Origin: Rhodospirillaceae bacterium
GTDB lineage: Bacteria > Pseudomonadota > Alphaproteobacteria > CACIAM-22H2
Assembly: GCA_022843945.1 (NCBI GenBank)
Contig: JALHMR010000021.1
Span: forward strand, 1-64,000
Direction: 5' to 3'
DNA: 64,000 bases
Of this stretch, positions 61,269 through 64,000 are shown in pieces. Position numbers and translations under genes: made by a program. Each line of letters starts with the position of its first letter. The stretch's first letter is position 1. The notes below the pieces were generated by a model. It did no database searches. It saw only the letters and a list, made by a program, of their open reading frames with translations, and was not told where the DNA came from.

Positions 61269-61637
61269 ATGCGCGGCGAAGTTTTGGATGGCCCTGAGCG
61301 TCGCCGACGCTGGAGCGAAGACGAGAAGGCGACGATCCTCGCTGAGCTCGCGAAGCCAGGAATGCGCGGCACGGAAGTGGCGCGCCGACACGGCGTGAGC
61401 AGCGGGCTGCTTTACACATGGCGCAAGGAGCGACGAGCCGCTGCCGCTGCTTCCGCGACGGAGATGCCCTTCGCCCCTGTGCTGCTGACGGGGCCGGCGC
61501 AAGCCCCCACAGCCGCTGCGCCGGCAGAAGCACAGTTCATCGAGATCGAGGTGAAGGGTGCTCGGGTTCGGCTGCCGGGGAGCGCGCCGTCGTCGATGGT
61601 TGCGGCGGCGATCAAGGCGCTGCGTGGCCGGTCTTGA
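61269..61637 (+). CDS. tnpA: IS66 accessory protein TnpA (helix-turn-helix)
   Basis: A 122-residue protein with an HTH_8-like helix-turn-helix (RRRWSEDEKATILAEL, then GTEVARRHGVSSGLLYTWRK). It is the first gene of the IS66 operon, and its stop overlaps the tnpB start codon. Confidence 0.92.
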   Translation: MRGEVLDGPERRRRWSEDEKATILAELAKPGMRGTEVARRHGVSSGLLYTWRKERRAAAAASATEMPFAPVLLTGPAQAPTAAAPAEAQFIEIEVKGARVRLPGSAPSSMVAAAIKALRGRS

Positions 61638-61987
61638 TTGCGCTGGGACGTGGCGTCCGGATTCTGATTGCGATGAAGCCTGTCGACTTCCGCAAAGGGG
61701 CCAGCGGCCTGGCGGCGCTGGTGCAGTCGGAGATCAAAGCCGATCCGTTCTCGGGCACCGTGTTCGTGTTCCGCGCCAAGCGTGCGGACCGCATCAAACT
61801 CGTGTTCTGGGACGGCACGGGGCTTTGCCTGTTCGCCAAGACGCTGGAGGACGGTCGGTTCCGCTGGCCGAAGATCGAGGACGGCTCGATGCGGCTGACG
61901 CCCGCACAGCTTGGTGCGTTGATCGAGGGGCTCGACTGGATGCGCGTGCACGCCGAAGACACGACAGCACCGACGGCGAGCGCATAA
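61634..61987 (+). CDS. tnpB: IS66 accessory protein TnpB (Orf2)
   Basis: A 117-residue protein with the IS66 Orf2 pattern (RILIAMKPVDFRKGASGLAA, FVFRAKRADRIKLVFWDGTG, FRWPKIEDGSMRLT). The TTG at 61634 overlaps the tnpA stop and aligns with the usual N-terminus; the ATG at 61673 is the alternative. Confidence 0.92.
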   Translation: MIALGRGVRILIAMKPVDFRKGASGLAALVQSEIKADPFSGTVFVFRAKRADRIKLVFWDGTGLCLFAKTLEDGRFRWPKIEDGSMRLTPAQLGALIEGLDWMRVHAEDTTAPTASA

Positions 61988-62039
61988 AATAGATCGCATC
62001 GACTCTTGCGCAATCTAGGTGCGATTCCATATTGGAATC

Positions 62040-63548
62040 ATGGCTCTCGACGCAGAAACATTGCCTGACGATCCTGCGATCTTGCGCGGCATGCTGCGCG
62101 CAGCCAATGACGAGATCGAGCGCTTGCGCAGCTTCATCTCGGCGCTCAATCGCAACCGGTTCGGCGCACGCTCGGAAAAGCTCGATCCCGACCAGTTGAG
62201 TCTGGGGCTTGAGGAGGCCGAGCAAGAGCTGGCGGCTTCTGCCGCAGCAATCGAGCGCCGGATCGGCCGATCGACGAACGTAACATCGCAGCGCCGCAAT
62301 CGCGGCAATCTGCCTGCCCACCTGCCGCGCATCGAACGCGTGGTCGACATCGTCGACAAGGCGTGCCCGTGCTGCCGGGGCGAGCTGCACCGGATCGGCG
62401 AGGACGTGGCCGAGCGGCTCGACATGGTACCCGCGCAGTTCCGCGTTATCGTCACGCGCCGCCCCAAATACGCCTGCCGGGCGTGCGAGGGTACGGTGGT
62501 ACAGGCGCCAGCTCCAGCGCACGTGGTGGAAGGCGGTCTTCCGACCGAGGCGCTGATCGCGCAGGTCGCCGTCAGCAAGTATGCCGATCACTGCCCGCTC
62601 TACCGCCAGGCCGGGATCTATGCCCGCCAGGGCATCGACATCGACCGCGCGACATTGGCCGACTGGGTCGGACGGGCAGCTTGGTACCTGGCACCGTTGC
62701 ATGCCGCCCTGCGAGCCGATCTGAAAGCCTCGGAGAAGCTGTTCGCCGACGAGACGACGGCGCCGGTGCTCGATCCTGGACGTGGGCGAACTAAGACAGG
62801 GCAGTTCTGGGCCTATGCACGCGATGACCGGCCATGGGGCGGAACGTCGCCCCCGGCAGTGGCGTACATCTACGCGCCGGACCGTACCAAGGCGCGGCCG
62901 CGCGAGCATCTGGCAGGGTTCCGGGGCGTGCTGCAGGTCGATGGCTATGCCGCCTACGGCACTCTCGCCGAAACGGGCAGCATCACGCTGGCGCTGTGCT
63001 GGGCACATACAAGGCGCAAGTTCTTCGAGATCGCGGCGGCGGGACCCGCACCGATCGCCGAGGAAGCACTCCGGCGGATCGCGGCTCTCTACAAGATCGA
63101 GGCCGACATCCGCGGTCATGCGCCAGAGGCGCGTATGGCCGCCCGAAAAGAACGCAGCAAGCCGATCATTGACGCCTTCGAACCGTGGCTGCGTGCCCAA
63201 CTCGAAACCGTGTCGGGAAAATCCCCGACGGCCAAAGCGATCCGCTACGCGCTGTCGCATTGGGCCGGGTTGATCCGCTTCATCGACGACGGCCGCGTCG
63301 AGCTCGACACGAATACGGTCGAGCGGGCGATCCGGCCTCAGGCGCTGACGCGCAAGAACGCCTTGTTCGCGGGTAGTGACGGCGGGGCGCAGCATTGGGC
63401 GTGTCTGGCGTCGCTGATCGAGACCGCGAAGCTCACCGGTGTTGATCCGCTCGCCTACCTTGGCGACATACTCGCCCGTCTCGCCCAAGGACACCCGATC
63501 AACCGCATCGCCGAGCTGCTGCCGTGGGCATGGAAGCGGTCCACCTGA
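62040..63548 (+). CDS. tnpC: IS66 transposase TnpC
   Basis: A 502-residue DDE transposase of full length. An N-terminal coiled region is followed by a zinc finger (CPCCRGELHRIG), then DDE residues in LFADETTAPVLDPG, LQVDGYAAYG and NTVERAIRPQALTRKNALFAG. It looks intact, but with no right terminus it may not transpose. A dyad GATTCCATATTGGAATC (62023-62039) touches the start codon. Confidence 0.94.
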   Translation: MALDAETLPDDPAILRGMLRAANDEIERLRSFISALNRNRFGARSEKLDPDQLSLGLEEAEQELAASAAAIERRIGRSTNVTSQRRNRGNLPAHLPRIERVVDIVDKACPCCRGELHRIGEDVAERLDMVPAQFRVIVTRRPKYACRACEGTVVQAPAPAHVVEGGLPTEALIAQVAVSKYADHCPLYRQAGIYARQGIDIDRATLADWVGRAAWYLAPLHAALRADLKASEKLFADETTAPVLDPGRGRTKTGQFWAYARDDRPWGGTSPPAVAYIYAPDRTKARPREHLAGFRGVLQVDGYAAYGTLAETGSITLALCWAHTRRKFFEIAAAGPAPIAEEALRRIAALYKIEADIRGHAPEARMAARKERSKPIIDAFEPWLRAQLETVSGKSPTAKAIRYALSHWAGLIRFIDDGRVELDTNTVERAIRPQALTRKNALFAGSDGGAQHWACLASLIETAKLTGVDPLAYLGDILARLAQGHPINRIAELLPWAWKRST

Positions 63549-63581
63549 AGGTATAGCCCACCTGCCGAAGTACGAGACAGC

Positions 63582-63603
63582 GTTATATCTGGTCGGATAT
63601 AAC
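63582..63603. promoter_or_regulatory. Palindrome directly before the TauE/SafE start
   Basis: GTTATATC (63582-63589) and GATATAAC (63596-63603) are perfect 8-bp arms, 6 bp apart, ending one base before the ATG at 63605. It looks like a repressor operator over the translation start region. Confidence 0.6.
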
Positions 63604-63604
63604 A

Positions 63605-64000
63605 ATGCATATCGCCTTCAAACAAGCGGGTGCCATGGCCGCCATCGAACTGACCCAAGAGCCGCTACGCCGACCGAGGCTTGCGTTCGCTACCGGAGCG
63701 GTCATTGGCGTTCTCGGCGGTCTTATCGGCCTTGGCGGGGCAGAGTTCCGGCTACCGGTACTTATCGCGTTCTTTGCTCTGGCCGCGCACCAAGCCGTCC
63801 GGATCAACCTTCTGGTCAGTCTTGTAACTCTCGCAGCTTCTGCAGTCGCGCGGTTCGGCTTTGTTGCCTTCCCCGACCTGGGCACCCACGCAGCCGAGAT
63901 CGTCGCCGTCGCCGCCGGTAGTATCGTTGCGGCTTGGTTCGGCGCAGGCCTGCTGTCTCGGATCAGCCCGGCCAAGCTCATGCTGCTGATCGCCGTCCTT
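63605..64000 (+). CDS. TauE/SafE-family sulfite/anion exporter (partial, runs off the window)
   Basis: At least 132 residues in an open frame to the window end. The first membrane segment has ATGAVIGVLGGLIGLGGAEF, the glycine-rich TauE/SafE signature, followed by hydrophobic helices. No Shine-Dalgarno sequence is seen before 63605, and the in-frame ATG at 63635 may be the true start. The gene begins right after the truncated IS66 end. Confidence 0.8.
   Translation, partial: MHIAFKQAGAMAAIELTQEPLRRPRLAFATGAVIGVLGGLIGLGGAEFRLPVLIAFFALAAHQAVRINLLVSLVTLAASAVARFGFVAFPDLGTHAAEIVAVAAGSIVAAWFGAGLLSRISPAKLMLLIAVL

Larger units (their letters stand above)
61157..63551 (+). mobile_element. IS66-family insertion sequence (right end not visible)
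   Basis: It has three genes in the standard IS66 order. The left terminus is set at GTAAGCG (61157), the usual IS66 start. A matching CGCTTAC was not found after the transposase stop, where sequence switches within a few bases to the region before the TauE gene. The right end therefore appears deleted, and 63551 is only an estimate. Confidence 0.75.

Noticed and set aside
61794-63605. A 603-codon minus-strand frame opposite the IS66 transposase
   Set aside because: tnpC on the plus strand has the zinc finger and the DDE residues; the opposite frame has no recognisable domain.

Overview
The window reads as an alphaproteobacterial chromosome: it opens with the 3' end of a 23S rRNA, a 5S rRNA and a formylmethionine tRNA (the usual end of an alphaproteobacterial rrn operon), and nearly all genes are GC-rich with alphaproteobacterial-type mobile-element families. 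No species call is made.

From 738 to 58662 the window is one integrative and conjugative element (ICE) inserted in the tRNA-fMet gene. A 46-bp perfect repeat of the tRNA 3' end marks attL (738-783) and attR (58617-58662). An inward-facing tyrosine integrase lies next to attR, and a nearly identical 18-bp double GGTACC motif sits close to both ends. Left cargo (1.3-23.5 kb): an unrecognised protein + PLD nuclease + SNF2-like helicase operon that looks like a defence system; an AraC regulator; a DUF6499/DUF2285 regulator of the FseA type; a type III restriction-modification pair followed by a RelE/ParE-UvrD fusion; and a GHKL ATPase / YjzC / DUF2130 / ParB-like cluster. Maintenance and entry genes (23.7-27.7 kb): a large inverted repeat, ardC, DUF2958, parB. 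Middle cargo (27.7-33.8 kb): a complete ubiquitin-like conjugation operon (E1, JAB peptidase, E2, triple ubiquitin-like protein) on the minus strand, divergent from an XRE repressor + ImmA/IrrE protease pair, then a zinc-ribbon protein and an HNH-type protein.

Conjugation (34.4-51.5 kb): DUF736, an AlpA/RdfS-like excisionase, traF, a lytic transglycosylase, a candidate oriT, a DUF3363 relaxase, traG, and a trbB-C-D-E-J-L-F-G-I mating-pair operon without a recognisable trbK. Right cargo (51.5-57.1 kb): an AbiEi/AbiEii toxin-antitoxin module and a broad-spectrum mercury operon (merR / merT-P-B-F-A). The mer block is bracketed by 38-bp imperfect direct repeats made of the abiEii/integrase junction, a scar of how the cassette arrived.

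Right of attR the layout of the left end recurs (att core, hairpin terminator, an 11-bp-period GGTA double repeat), so the flank may itself be the start of a second element or of an older tandem insertion. It holds another AbiE module with its own paired operators, a truncated DUF3800 gene, an IS66 element whose right end is not visible, and the start of a TauE/SafE permease that runs off the window.
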